Assembly (NCBI GenBank): GCA_964347035.1
Contig: CAYFXE010000008.1
Location: 20,226 to 84,225 of the forward strand
Source: CAYFXE01 sp964347035
GTDB taxonomy: Bacteria > Acidobacteriota > Aminicenantia > Aminicenantales > Aminicenantaceae
Direction of reading: 5' to 3'
DNA: 64,000 bases
Below are positions 17,945 through 26,426 of this stretch, piece after piece. Under the pieces are notes generated by a model. That model ran no database searches, was not told the origin of the DNA, and saw only the letters and a program-made list of their open reading frames with translations. A program made the position numbers and the translations under genes. Position 1 is the stretch's first letter. Each line of letters starts with the position of its first letter.

Positions 17945-18025
17945 TGGGGTCAGGCCTTGTCGTCCGGAAGCGCTGTGTCTTTATTTTTACCCGAGTACAA
18001 AACCTTGGGATAAGGCCTGACCCCA
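17945..18025. repeat. REP-like inverted-repeat element
   Basis: Perfect 14-base inverted repeat TGGGGTCAGGCCTT (17945-17958) and AAGGCCTGACCCCA (18012-18025) enclosing 53 bases. It lies in the 290-base space between divergent genes. It resembles REP/miniature elements mobilised by Y1 transposases; no second copy was noticed in this window and no transposase is present. Confidence 0.55.
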
Positions 18026-18215
18026 ACTCCGGATTTGAAGATGTTTACCTATGGTAATTACTATTTATAATTTCCAGGTAGAAAGAGTATAATACTGTTT
18101 TCCAGATTCTGTGGAAAAAAATCAGTATACTTTCAATTCGAAGCATTGAACTTAAATAGATATTCAGTCGACATTTCCATTTTGGATGATCTGAAGTCCA
18201 GGGAAAGAGCGAAAA

Positions 18216-19616
18216 ATGATTAAGAAATATGATCTAGCGGTTTTGGGAAGCGGCCCAGGAGGTTACGTAGCGGCCCTCAGAGCGGCCCAACTCAGGAAAA
18301 AAGTCGTCATCATCGAGAAAGAAAAGGTCGGAGGGACATGCATCAACTGGGGGTGTATCCCGACTAAGTATCTCCTTCATCAGGCAAGAATCTACAGGGA
18401 GTGTAAGGAGAACAGGAATTTGGAAGGACCTCTGGACCAGGTGACTTTCAACTGGGGAAGAATCCAAGAAGAAAAACAAAAAAACGTCGACCGCCTCGTC
18501 AAAGGAATAGAATTCTTACTGAAAAGAAACGGTGTCCACCTGATAAAAGGTCACGCCTCATTGCGGAATGAACGACAAATTCAGGTCCAGACCGAGGATG
18601 AGGAACGAATCTTTGAGTCCGAAAAAACAGTCTTGGCCACAGGCAGCAAACCAGCCAGGTTGCCCTTCCTCTCTCCGGACGGTAAAGCAGTGCTCACCAG
18701 CCGCCAGGCTCTCGAACTCAAAAAAATTCCCAAAAGATTATTGGTCGTCGGTGCCGGAGCCGTAGGACTCGAAATCGGAATGATCTTCCAAAAATTCGGG
18801 GCCGAGGTCTATGTTCTTGAGATCATGCCTTCCATCCTTCCCGGCGCTGAAAAAGAGTTGACCACGCGATTGGAAAGAATCCTCAAGACTCAGGGATTCA
18901 ATATATACACGCATATGAAAATAGAGAAAGCTGTTGTTGAAGAGGACGAGGTCTGCCTCGAAGGACTCTGCCTAAAGGATCAAAAACCTTTTGAATTCAA
19001 AGGAGACAGAGTCTTGTTGGCCGTGGGCAGAATCGCCAACTCGGCAGGGATGGAAGAAGCGAAACTATCCTTAGATAAGGCTGGCTTCGTCAAAGTCAAT
19101 GAGCATCTCGAAACAGAAATCCCAGGAATCTACGCCATAGGCGATTTGATCGGCGGTAAGCTGTTTGCTCATAAAGCTTCGCATGAAGGCATCATCGCTG
19201 TCGAGAATGCCTCGGGGGAAAAAAGAGAGATGAATTATACAGCGCTTCCGATGGCTGTCTACACGGACCCGGAATTCTCTTCGGTAGGCTTAACCGAAGA
19301 TGAAGCAAGGGAAACCGAGATCAAAATCCAGGTGGCATCATTCTCTCTCCAGGCAAGTGGAAGGGCCTTGACCCTCGGACAGCACGAAGGGCTGGTCAAA
19401 CTTATCGCCGACCAGAGGGATCGGCTTCTGGGTGCTCATATTCTTTCGCCCCAGGCCAGTGAGCTCATCGCTGAGGTGAGCTTAGCCATCCAAAAAGAGT
19501 TAAGAATTCAAGATATCGCTAAGAATGTTCATGTTCATCCCACGCTATCAGAGGCAGTGATGGAAGCGGCTATGAAGATTAAAGGACAAGCCATTCATGT
19601 TTTAAACACAGAATAG
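18216..19616 (+). CDS. lpdA: Dihydrolipoyl dehydrogenase
   Basis: FAD flavoprotein that reoxidises protein-bound dihydrolipoamide with NAD+ (E3 of 2-oxo-acid dehydrogenases or L-protein of glycine cleavage). It is 466 residues, a normal length. Features: N-terminal FAD site GSGPGGYVAALRAAQ, redox-active disulfide GGTCINWGCIPTK (about residues 40-52), NAD-binding GAGAVGLEIG (about 178-187), and the C-terminal dimer-domain active site HVHPTLSEAV supplying the catalytic His. It stands alone, without E1, E2 or Gcv genes beside it, so its complex cannot be told from context. Confidence 0.95.
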   Translation: MIKKYDLAVLGSGPGGYVAALRAAQLRKKVVIIEKEKVGGTCINWGCIPTKYLLHQARIYRECKENRNLEGPLDQVTFNWGRIQEEKQKNVDRLVKGIEFLLKRNGVHLIKGHASLRNERQIQVQTEDEERIFESEKTVLATGSKPARLPFLSPDGKAVLTSRQALELKKIPKRLLVVGAGAVGLEIGMIFQKFGAEVYVLEIMPSILPGAEKELTTRLERILKTQGFNIYTHMKIEKAVVEEDEVCLEGLCLKDQKPFEFKGDRVLLAVGRIANSAGMEEAKLSLDKAGFVKVNEHLETEIPGIYAIGDLIGGKLFAHKASHEGIIAVENASGEKREMNYTALPMAVYTDPEFSSVGLTEDEARETEIKIQVASFSLQASGRALTLGQHEGLVKLIADQRDRLLGAHILSPQASELIAEVSLAIQKELRIQDIAKNVHVHPTLSEAVMEAAMKIKGQAIHVLNTE

Positions 19617-19643
19617 GCGAGAATATATTTCCTCTTCGTCGAT

Positions 19644-22085
19644 TTAATCTTGTTTTCTGTAGATCTTCAATTCAGCCACAGACCACCAGAAATTCTTATC
19701 CTTGCCGACTTGAATAATTTTCAAGAATCTGATCTTTTCCCCGCGTAACCGAATGTTCTGGACAAGGGAGAGCGGTGAGGAAATCAAATTCTTGGTGAAT
19801 TCTCCAGGAGAGTAGGAATATCTGAATGTGCGCCACTCTTTGCCGTCAAGAGAGGTCTCAACACGAATTCTTAATGCGTAATCAAACAAAGATTCGCCCA
19901 GAAAGAGAGAAGCTTTCCTAACCCTGGTAGGCTCATCAAACTCAACGACAAGAAAATCTCCTGTTCTTTTCGTCCGGCTTGTTGACCAGACCGTACTGAG
20001 ATCATCATCTTTGAGAGAAGAAAGATGAAACTGGTTTCGATTGGATTCAATCGTCCATGCCTTAGGCGAAATTTCCTGCAAATTGATTTCTTCCATCGGC
20101 CGCTGCTGATCTTTCTGGTATTCAACTTCATACACAAAATCTTCTCCCAATTCATCTTCAAAAAAATGGGGACGACCAGAGGCATAGCTGAATGCCTTCT
20201 TCAAGCTCAGATCCGTGAAAAAGTCTTCGCGGATTCTCCGAACAACCCTCTCTCCCTTTTTGTCTCTGTACATCTTGGGGTGGAGGATAACATATTTTAT
20301 TCCCAAGGCGTTCAAGATATCGAGGCTCGCCGGGGATGGAAATGTTTCAAAGATTTTTCGAATGTAAAAAATGGCCGGAGGAAAAAACCCGCTGTAACCA
20401 TTGATCATCTTTTTCCGATGAAAAATGGAAAAATACATGTAAACGGCATCGCGGCCGATATTCTTATGAAAAGGGAGTTCCACAACCGGTCCATCTGAAA
20501 CCTCCCTTTCTAACCATCGGTACGTAGGTGGGATATCGTTCTTGATAGGTATAAATCTTATTCTTTGAGGAAGTGAAAGATATTCCAGGTTTAAAAAAAG
20601 AAGCAAACCGATAGTTCCCCAGATCACAAATCTCTTTCTATCGAATTTTGTTCGAAGATATTTCATCCCAAAACCAGCGAGGATAACAGTCGAGAAGATC
20701 ACAAATTCGGCATACCTCGAGGGAACCCTGATTCCTTTAAAACCAGGGAAATGCTCATAGAACCATTTGAAAGGGAGAGGAAAGATTGAGGTAGAATCCC
20801 CGAGGAAGCTCATCGCATTCCCGAATGAAAGGAGGAGTGCCCAACATAAAATGGATAGATAAAGGAAAAAATATCTGTGCTCTTCGGTCAACTCTCCTTC
20901 CACTGGTCGAAGGATGAATCGAACGAGACCAATAAGCAATAAAAGGAGGCCGATGATCAGAACAGGTGATACCTGTTTAGCCACGTTATGGGCTGTGAGA
21001 CGGAAGAGTCCTAAATCCAGAGAAAATCCTCCGGTTACTTTTGTCAGTATGATCATGACCAGACTTAAGAGGACAATCCCCAAGATAGCTATCCTGAAGT
21101 ATTTCACCCTCAGACGAAAGAGCTTTTTCTTGTGGATGATAAACAGGGACGCCAGAATCAGGGCTGCGATTCCGGGACATAAAAAATATTCGTGACGACC
21201 AAGTGGGGTGAGCAACTTTGACAAGAATACATTGTTGGGATTGACGGCGAGGTAATTGACCAGATCTGCGCCTTTTGTTAAGCCCCGCTGAAACCCGAAA
21301 GTCTCGAAGAGAGACTTGTAGGGAAGGGAAAAACCAATAAGCACGGCTCCGGCAAAACCCAACGGGATTATGAGTTGACCGAGGACAGAGAGGCTCATTT
21401 TTTGGCGGTAAATCAAGAGACAAACAGGAAGAATCAAGGCCAGGATAGAAAGGAAAAAAAGCCCATAATAGATACAACACAAGGCCTGGACAGCAAAGAA
21501 AAATGAAAAAAGGACTGAATGTTTAAGACGCCTGTCTGTGAAAAATTTATGAAGATATAAAAAGGCCAGAGGAGTAGGCCATGCGTAGAGAAGTTGAAGA
21601 TGGGTCATATGATTGAAATTGAAGGCGTTGAAGGCAAACATGATCCCACAGGCCATCCCGATCACGTTATTTTTTGTCAAATACCGAACCAAAAGAAACA
21701 TCGAGATCCCGTTAAGGAGATAAGCGAGAAAAAAAACGAAGTTATAAGCTAGAATTGGGTTTTTTGACAGATAATAAATCGGTATGGAGAAGATAGCCTG
21801 GGGAAACAGACTCTCTGAGTAGGTCAAGGTCTGTGGATGGGGATAAAAAATATTAGCTTCAAATATCTGGAGAGGCCGCGAAAACAATTGATGATGCACA
21901 TGAGAGAGGATCCAGGTATTCAACAGGCAATCAATAGTTCCTGGCATCGCATTGATGGGGTGGAGAGAAAGAGGCAGAAAATGGATGAACGTTAACAGGA
22001 TTAGAAAAAGGAGGAAAAGAAAAATGATTTTATTCTTCAAAACTTTAATTTTATCCATCCTAGACTTTATAATAGCGAACAACAT
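19644..22085 (-). CDS. GT-C-type polytopic membrane protein fused to a C-terminal F5/8 type C (discoidin) domain
   Basis: About 813 residues. The first 500 or so contain roughly a dozen membrane helices with a GT-C-like first periplasmic loop (GTIDCLLNTW, then EANIFYPHP), typical of lipid-linked-sugar glycosyltransferases. A soluble region follows, and the last about 150 residues look like a discoidin/F5-8 sandwich (VRKASLFLGESLFDYALRIR, SLDGKEWRTFRY), usually a carbohydrate or membrane binder. ATG 22085 is the first ATG; ATG 22058 is possible, and neither has a strong ribosome site. It is divergent from the radical SAM gene. Transferase activity is inferred from topology only. Confidence 0.7.
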   Translation of the reverse strand: MLFAIIKSRMDKIKVLKNKIIFLFLLFLILLTFIHFLPLSLHPINAMPGTIDCLLNTWILSHVHHQLFSRPLQIFEANIFYPHPQTLTYSESLFPQAIFSIPIYYLSKNPILAYNFVFFLAYLLNGISMFLLVRYLTKNNVIGMACGIMFAFNAFNFNHMTHLQLLYAWPTPLAFLYLHKFFTDRRLKHSVLFSFFFAVQALCCIYYGLFFLSILALILPVCLLIYRQKMSLSVLGQLIIPLGFAGAVLIGFSLPYKSLFETFGFQRGLTKGADLVNYLAVNPNNVFLSKLLTPLGRHEYFLCPGIAALILASLFIIHKKKLFRLRVKYFRIAILGIVLLSLVMIILTKVTGGFSLDLGLFRLTAHNVAKQVSPVLIIGLLLLLIGLVRFILRPVEGELTEEHRYFFLYLSILCWALLLSFGNAMSFLGDSTSIFPLPFKWFYEHFPGFKGIRVPSRYAEFVIFSTVILAGFGMKYLRTKFDRKRFVIWGTIGLLLFLNLEYLSLPQRIRFIPIKNDIPPTYRWLEREVSDGPVVELPFHKNIGRDAVYMYFSIFHRKKMINGYSGFFPPAIFYIRKIFETFPSPASLDILNALGIKYVILHPKMYRDKKGERVVRRIREDFFTDLSLKKAFSYASGRPHFFEDELGEDFVYEVEYQKDQQRPMEEINLQEISPKAWTIESNRNQFHLSSLKDDDLSTVWSTSRTKRTGDFLVVEFDEPTRVRKASLFLGESLFDYALRIRVETSLDGKEWRTFRYSYSPGEFTKNLISSPLSLVQNIRLRGEKIRFLKIIQVGKDKNFWWSVAELKIYRKQD

Positions 22086-22140
22086 ATTTGTCAAAAAAAA
22101 TCGCGGGAGTGAAATCCTCTTTTTTCTTTCTCACTATTCT

Positions 22141-22185
22141 GGAGCCTGCTCCTGATTGACAGGCGAGGAGGAGAGAGAATATAAT
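22141..22185 (+). promoter_or_regulatory. Consensus sigma70 promoter with upstream palindrome, for the radical SAM gene
   Basis: TTGACA (22156-22161), 18-base spacer, TATAAT (22180-22185): both hexamers match consensus exactly. The palindrome GGAGCCTGCTCC (22141-22152) ends four bases before the -35 box and could bind a regulator shared with the divergent gene. The predicted transcript start lies only about 13 bases before the ATG at 22205. Confidence 0.65.
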
Positions 22186-22204
22186 CAATTTTCCTCAAAA
22201 GACA

Positions 22205-23854
22205 ATGAATACGACACAGTTTCTGTATGAAACGGGCTGGTATCCTGAGGAGCACGATGGGACACATCCGTTCCGCTGGATGAAGAGACAGGCCACTCTC
22301 TCTCTCCAGAATTATAATATCAAAGGAAAAAAGTATCTCCTTATCACTGCAGCTGGACATTCCCATCCTGAAGAACGAACCGTAGTTCTTGAGCTCTTCC
22401 TCAACGGGCATAAAAAAGGGGAGAGAACAATCGACCATGTTTTTAGTTCCTATGCTTTCCTTTTCGAGGAAACAGGGGATCTCCAGTTTGAATTCAGGTT
22501 GAGCGCGGCCCACCAAGTTCCAGGAGATTCAAGAGAATTAGGGATTATGTTTCGACAAATGGAGGTACTATCTCCCCCTGAAGCAAACCCATTCATAGAG
22601 GGATGGTATGTCTTTGAATATGATGATTTTTTCCCGTTTCGCTGGATGAAACAAACGGCTAAAATCAACCTGGCTTCTCTCGGAGCCAAGCATCATAAAT
22701 ACATTTCATTCTACATCTTCTCTGAATTCTCCGATTTCAGTCAAAAGCTAAAAACTGCTGTGGACGGAAAACTCCTTTCTGAAATACCATTGCTTCCCAA
22801 GTGGAACTTTTACAGCTATGCGCTTCTGCTGCCCCAGCCTGGCGAAGATGGGGAGAAATTTAAAGAAAAGGAAGGGGAGTGGACCGAGCTTAACCTCTCA
22901 TTGAGTAAGGTCTATCCTAAAGATTATCACCCGGAGGATCGCCGGGAGTTGGGAATCAGAGTCAGTCCACCCGAATTCCACGATGATGAGGAAGCGCATA
23001 GAAATTTTATCAGCTTCCATCAGAATGCCATCCTCAACTATCGAGAAATGCTCGAAGGAAAGACAAAACTGGATTCTTTCCCGCCAAATTTGGGAGTTGA
23101 CCTGTACGGAAAATGCAACATTAAACCTCCCTGTGTCTACTGTTTGTGGGACCGGATGAAGGAACTGGAAGGCGAACATCTGGATACCCCAGTTGATGAA
23201 AAAACATTAAAGGAATACGGTCCGTTTTTCCGTTCGGCCCGGCTAATCATCAATTGTTCTTTCGGAGAGCCTCTTCTTCATCCTCGCTTTGGCAAAATTC
23301 TCGACTTCTGCCAGAAACAGCACAAAATCCTCGAAATCTCAACCAACGGACAATCCTTTACCGAGAGGACGATCAAAGCGCTCGTGGGAAAACCCATCTA
23401 TCTGTATGTCTCCCTAGATGCGGCTTGCCAAGAGACCTACCAGAAAATCCGGAATGATCGCTGGGAGACCATTGTTCCCAGCCTCATGCGCCTGAATCAG
23501 GCAAGAAAAAAGAACAACAATCTTCCCAAAATCTACATGGTCTTCATGCCGATGAAGGTGAACAAAGGAGATCTTGAGGCGTATTTCCGGCTTTGTCAAA
23601 AAGTTGAAGCCGAGGCGCTCGTCCTTCGTCCTTTGAATTACCTCGAGAATCCTCAGATTGAGATCGATCGAGCCGGATATCACTTCAATTACGAGAAAGA
23701 ACTATTACCGCTAGATGAATTGAAGGACATTATTCGCAAATGCGATGAATTTTCTGTAAAATACAGGATTCCTATAGCCAATCAATTCGCCTTCGGAGAG
23801 CAAGAAGTACCAGATTCAAAGTCTCCACTCACTCCAGAAAAACAACGATTTTAA
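22205..23854 (+). CDS. Radical SAM protein with a duplicated N-terminal beta-sandwich-like domain
   Basis: 549 residues. Two tandem copies of a ~120-residue domain (about residues 11-120 and 133-255) each open with GWY...E.D....PFRWM and close with RELGI. A radical SAM core follows, with cluster cysteines C304-x5-C310-x2-C313 (instead of the common CxxxCxxC) and downstream strands such as INCSFGEPLLHP and LEISTNGQSF. The core lacks the C-terminal SPASM module, which is encoded one base downstream in the next frame. The enzyme would use SAM and a [4Fe-4S] cluster to modify a peptide or glycan-linked substrate; the substrate is unknown. It is divergent from the GT-C gene. Confidence 0.85.
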   Translation: MNTTQFLYETGWYPEEHDGTHPFRWMKRQATLSLQNYNIKGKKYLLITAAGHSHPEERTVVLELFLNGHKKGERTIDHVFSSYAFLFEETGDLQFEFRLSAAHQVPGDSRELGIMFRQMEVLSPPEANPFIEGWYVFEYDDFFPFRWMKQTAKINLASLGAKHHKYISFYIFSEFSDFSQKLKTAVDGKLLSEIPLLPKWNFYSYALLLPQPGEDGEKFKEKEGEWTELNLSLSKVYPKDYHPEDRRELGIRVSPPEFHDDEEAHRNFISFHQNAILNYREMLEGKTKLDSFPPNLGVDLYGKCNIKPPCVYCLWDRMKELEGEHLDTPVDEKTLKEYGPFFRSARLIINCSFGEPLLHPRFGKILDFCQKQHKILEISTNGQSFTERTIKALVGKPIYLYVSLDAACQETYQKIRNDRWETIVPSLMRLNQARKKNNNLPKIYMVFMPMKVNKGDLEAYFRLCQKVEAEALVLRPLNYLENPQIEIDRAGYHFNYEKELLPLDELKDIIRKCDEFSVKYRIPIANQFAFGEQEVPDSKSPLTPEKQRF

Positions 23855-23855
23855 T

Positions 23856-24278
23856 ATGGAAACAGAAAACACGGTACAAAAAGAACCTGTCTTGCCAGAG
23901 ACAGGAGAGAGTCAAACCGCTCGCTCCCCTCTCTGTCGAGAACCTTGGGAGAGCTATTACATCCTGAGGCGAGGAATCCTGCCCTGTTGTCATGGAAGCC
24001 AGCCTATTGCTCCCATGTCCGAATGGGAAACAGCCTGGAATTCCCCTCGATTGCAAGAGATTAGACGCTACCTCAGCCAGGGAAAGTTAAGCCCTTATTG
24101 TTTAGACAGCCTCTCTTGTCCGATTGTCCAGAGGCATTTGGCTGAACAGAGAGAAAAATCTCTGTTTTCTTATTTATCTCCCCAGCAAAGACCAGCGCTT
24201 CTCCGGTTTTTGAATAGAGTTTTTTTCAGGTTGCCCGGCCGAGCCTACCGGGCCTTACGAGAGAGAAGAGAGAAATAG
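23856..24278 (+). CDS. Free-standing SPASM-type Fe-S domain protein (or frameshifted C-terminus of the radical SAM protein)
   Basis: 140 residues. The pattern LCREPWESYYILRRGILPCC, followed by a W-N-S-x-R-x-x-x-I-R-x-x-L segment and SPYCLDSLSCPI, is that of a SPASM domain, which binds auxiliary [4Fe-4S] clusters at the C-terminus of radical SAM maturases. It begins one base after the radical SAM stop, in the +1 frame, and has no clear ribosome site of its own. Either it is translated by re-initiation or a frameshift (for example at the A5 run 23838-23842) has split one gene. The function must be joint with the radical SAM core. Confidence 0.7.
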   Translation: METENTVQKEPVLPETGESQTARSPLCREPWESYYILRRGILPCCHGSQPIAPMSEWETAWNSPRLQEIRRYLSQGKLSPYCLDSLSCPIVQRHLAEQREKSLFSYLSPQQRPALLRFLNRVFFRLPGRAYRALRERREK

Positions 24279-24279
24279 G

Positions 24280-25920
24280 CTATCTAATATAACCAAGAGC
24301 TCTAAGCATCTCTTTGGTCTTATCGTCTATCTTGATCTCCAGCTTCTCCTCCAAAGCTTTTCTGGCAAAGGAATCGAGGCTCTTCTTAATACTAAGAACA
24401 TCTGGAGACAAAGCTTTTTTCTCATAAATGTTTTCTTTCTCATCCGGGTCATCACTCAGGTTAAAGAGCTCGTATGTCTTATCCTCAGGGGTGATAATGA
24501 GATGCCACGGATGATGGAGAAGAGCAAACCTGTCCTGTATTGCTTCCGGCTTGTACGTCTCCTGAAAAATAGATATCTTCTTATCTCCTCTTTCGAGTCC
24601 GAGGAGGCTCCGCCCCTGAAAATGAGAAAGTCTTCGCAGCCCCACACTCTCCATGATCGTCGGGGCGATATCGAGGAGTGTGACTGGAATTTTCTCTCTT
24701 CGCCCTTTATCTCTCTCGTATGGATTGTGAATGATGAGTGGAACTCTCATGTAGGCATCATACAGAAAGTGGATATGCCCGAGGTGAGGATTCCCCTGTC
24801 GATTAAGATATTCTCCAAGTCCCTCCCCGTGGTCGCCGACCATCAGGATATGCGTCTTTTCGAAAAGCTTTAATTCTTCCAATTTCGTCCAGAGTTTTCC
24901 TATCTGCTCATCCATGTATTCTACTTCTCTTTTATAAAGCGCTCGGGCAACATCCACAGGAAGAATGAGCTTCCCTCGAAAGAAAAGTTTCGCTGGACGA
25001 GGTGAGGAGTCATTGAGGACTGAGCAAACACTCACTCTCTTGGAAAGCAGGACATCTCTTTTTCTGGAGTCCGACCATCCCTGAGAGAAGTGGATATTGA
25101 ACTCTTCTTTTCCTGAAGTCACTATGTTGAGCTTATCGAATCTGGCTTGAACATCTTCAGGATTTTCCTGATGAATATTGTTAATTTCAAACCTTAGAGT
25201 GTTTTTTCCCCTTTTTAATTCGAGATTAACTTCATAGGTCATATACTTGCCCAAGCAGTACTCACCAAGGAATTGGTCATTCAAGTAAACTCTAAGGTCA
25301 TCGGGCATATCTGGCGGTGCGTAAGGTTCATGAGGATCGGAATAATGGATCCAAAGGAAGAACTTATGATCCTTATTTTGATCTAACCAAGGAAGCGCCC
25401 ACTCGTTGACCTCTTCGGCTGTTAAATACCAACGTCCCCTAGGAAAAGCATCCTCGTATGCGTAAAATCCCTCATCGAGGCCAAATCGAGATTTCAATAC
25501 CCCGAGAGAGACAACCGCTCCTGTTCTGTACCCCTGTTTCTTGAAGATGTTGACAAAAGAGGGCTTTTTCCGCCTTTTCCCCAGGAGTTGACCGTTGTTG
25601 TAATTCTTAAGAACATAAGGAGGTTCGGAGAAGAAGATCGAAGCATGAGAGGGAAGGGTGATGGGGATGAGACTATAACAATTCTCGTAGAGAATCCCTC
25701 TCCGTGCTAAATCATCGATATTGGGTGTGGAGGCATTGTCTGGCCGATAAGAGCTGACAAAGTCAGCCCTTTGGGTATCCAAAGTGATCAGTATGACATT
25801 GTCATCCTTGCCTTTTTTCTGACAACCGTGAAGGACAAAAAAGACAATGATTACGGATAAAATCAGGAAGGGAAAAGCGCGTTTTTTTCTACTAACAGAT
25901 TGAAAATAAATATATTCCAA
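24280..25920 (-). CDS. Sulfatase/alkaline-phosphatase-superfamily lipoprotein with an inserted beta-sandwich
   Basis: 546 residues. A lipobox (VLHGC) follows the signal helix, then sulfatase-fold metal motifs: ITLDTQRADF at the N-terminus and VGDHGEGLGE later. The site that in true sulfatases reads C/S-x-P-S-R reads TLPSH here, so threonine replaces the formylglycine precursor and classical sulfatase chemistry is unlikely. A stretch at about residues 205-310 (LRVYLNDQFLGEYCLGKY ... KNTLRFEINN) interrupts the fold and looks like an added beta-sandwich. The start is TTG 25920, with AGGAAGG eight bases upstream. It is convergent with the SPASM gene, one base apart. It could be a phosphodiesterase or phosphotransferase. 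Confidence 0.8.
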   Translation of the reverse strand: MEYIYFQSVSRKKRAFPFLILSVIIVFFVLHGCQKKGKDDNVILITLDTQRADFVSSYRPDNASTPNIDDLARRGILYENCYSLIPITLPSHASIFFSEPPYVLKNYNNGQLLGKRRKKPSFVNIFKKQGYRTGAVVSLGVLKSRFGLDEGFYAYEDAFPRGRWYLTAEEVNEWALPWLDQNKDHKFFLWIHYSDPHEPYAPPDMPDDLRVYLNDQFLGEYCLGKYMTYEVNLELKRGKNTLRFEINNIHQENPEDVQARFDKLNIVTSGKEEFNIHFSQGWSDSRKRDVLLSKRVSVCSVLNDSSPRPAKLFFRGKLILPVDVARALYKREVEYMDEQIGKLWTKLEELKLFEKTHILMVGDHGEGLGEYLNRQGNPHLGHIHFLYDAYMRVPLIIHNPYERDKGRREKIPVTLLDIAPTIMESVGLRRLSHFQGRSLLGLERGDKKISIFQETYKPEAIQDRFALLHHPWHLIITPEDKTYELFNLSDDPDEKENIYEKKALSPDVLSIKKSLDSFARKALEEKLEIKIDDKTKEMLRALGYIR

Positions 25921-26064
25921 ATCCAGATCCTTCCTGTTTTCTAGGTCAAAAATTCTGATGAATTCTAACCGGGTTATCTATTATGAAAAAATAAAAAAAA
26001 ATTGTCAAAATGATTGCATCTTTACAGTGAATTGTATAAAATCTATGCCTTTGATTTAGGGAAG

Positions 26065-26412
26065 ATGATCGAGTTTTTACTGGTCTTTTTGATATTCGGA
26101 ATACTCGGGGTCGTGCTGGTCATCATGAACAAGCTTCTCGGCCCGAAAAAGAGTGACCCAATAAAAGATAGTCCGTTTGAATGCGGCAGTCCTTATCTTC
26201 AGGACGGAATCAATCCTGTTCCGATTAAGTTCTATCTCGTCGCATTCCTGTTTCTCCTGTTCGACATCGAAGTTGTGTTTTTCTTCCCCTGGGCTCTCGT
26301 TTTCAGGGAGATCGGAACCACAGCTTTTATCGTCATGTTCGCTTACATTTTGGTTATCGCTGTTGGTTTCGTCTACGCTTGGAAAAAGGGCGCTTTCCAG
26401 TGGGAGAAGTAG
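26065..26412 (+). CDS. nuoA: NADH-quinone oxidoreductase subunit A
   Basis: Small membrane subunit of complex I, with three helices and the conserved loop DSPFECGSPY after the first helix, whose cysteine lies near the quinone tunnel, and FDIEVVFFFPWA in the second. With ATG 26065 the length is 115 residues, typical for NuoA. A TTG at 26014 would extend the chain by 17 residues, but it lies upstream of a possible -10 box (TATAAA, 26035-26040). First gene of nuoABCDEFGHI. Confidence 0.93.
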   Translation: MIEFLLVFLIFGILGVVLVIMNKLLGPKKSDPIKDSPFECGSPYLQDGINPVPIKFYLVAFLFLLFDIEVVFFFPWALVFREIGTTAFIVMFAYILVIAVGFVYAWKKGAFQWEK

Positions 26413-26426
26413 TTCAAACATAAAAA

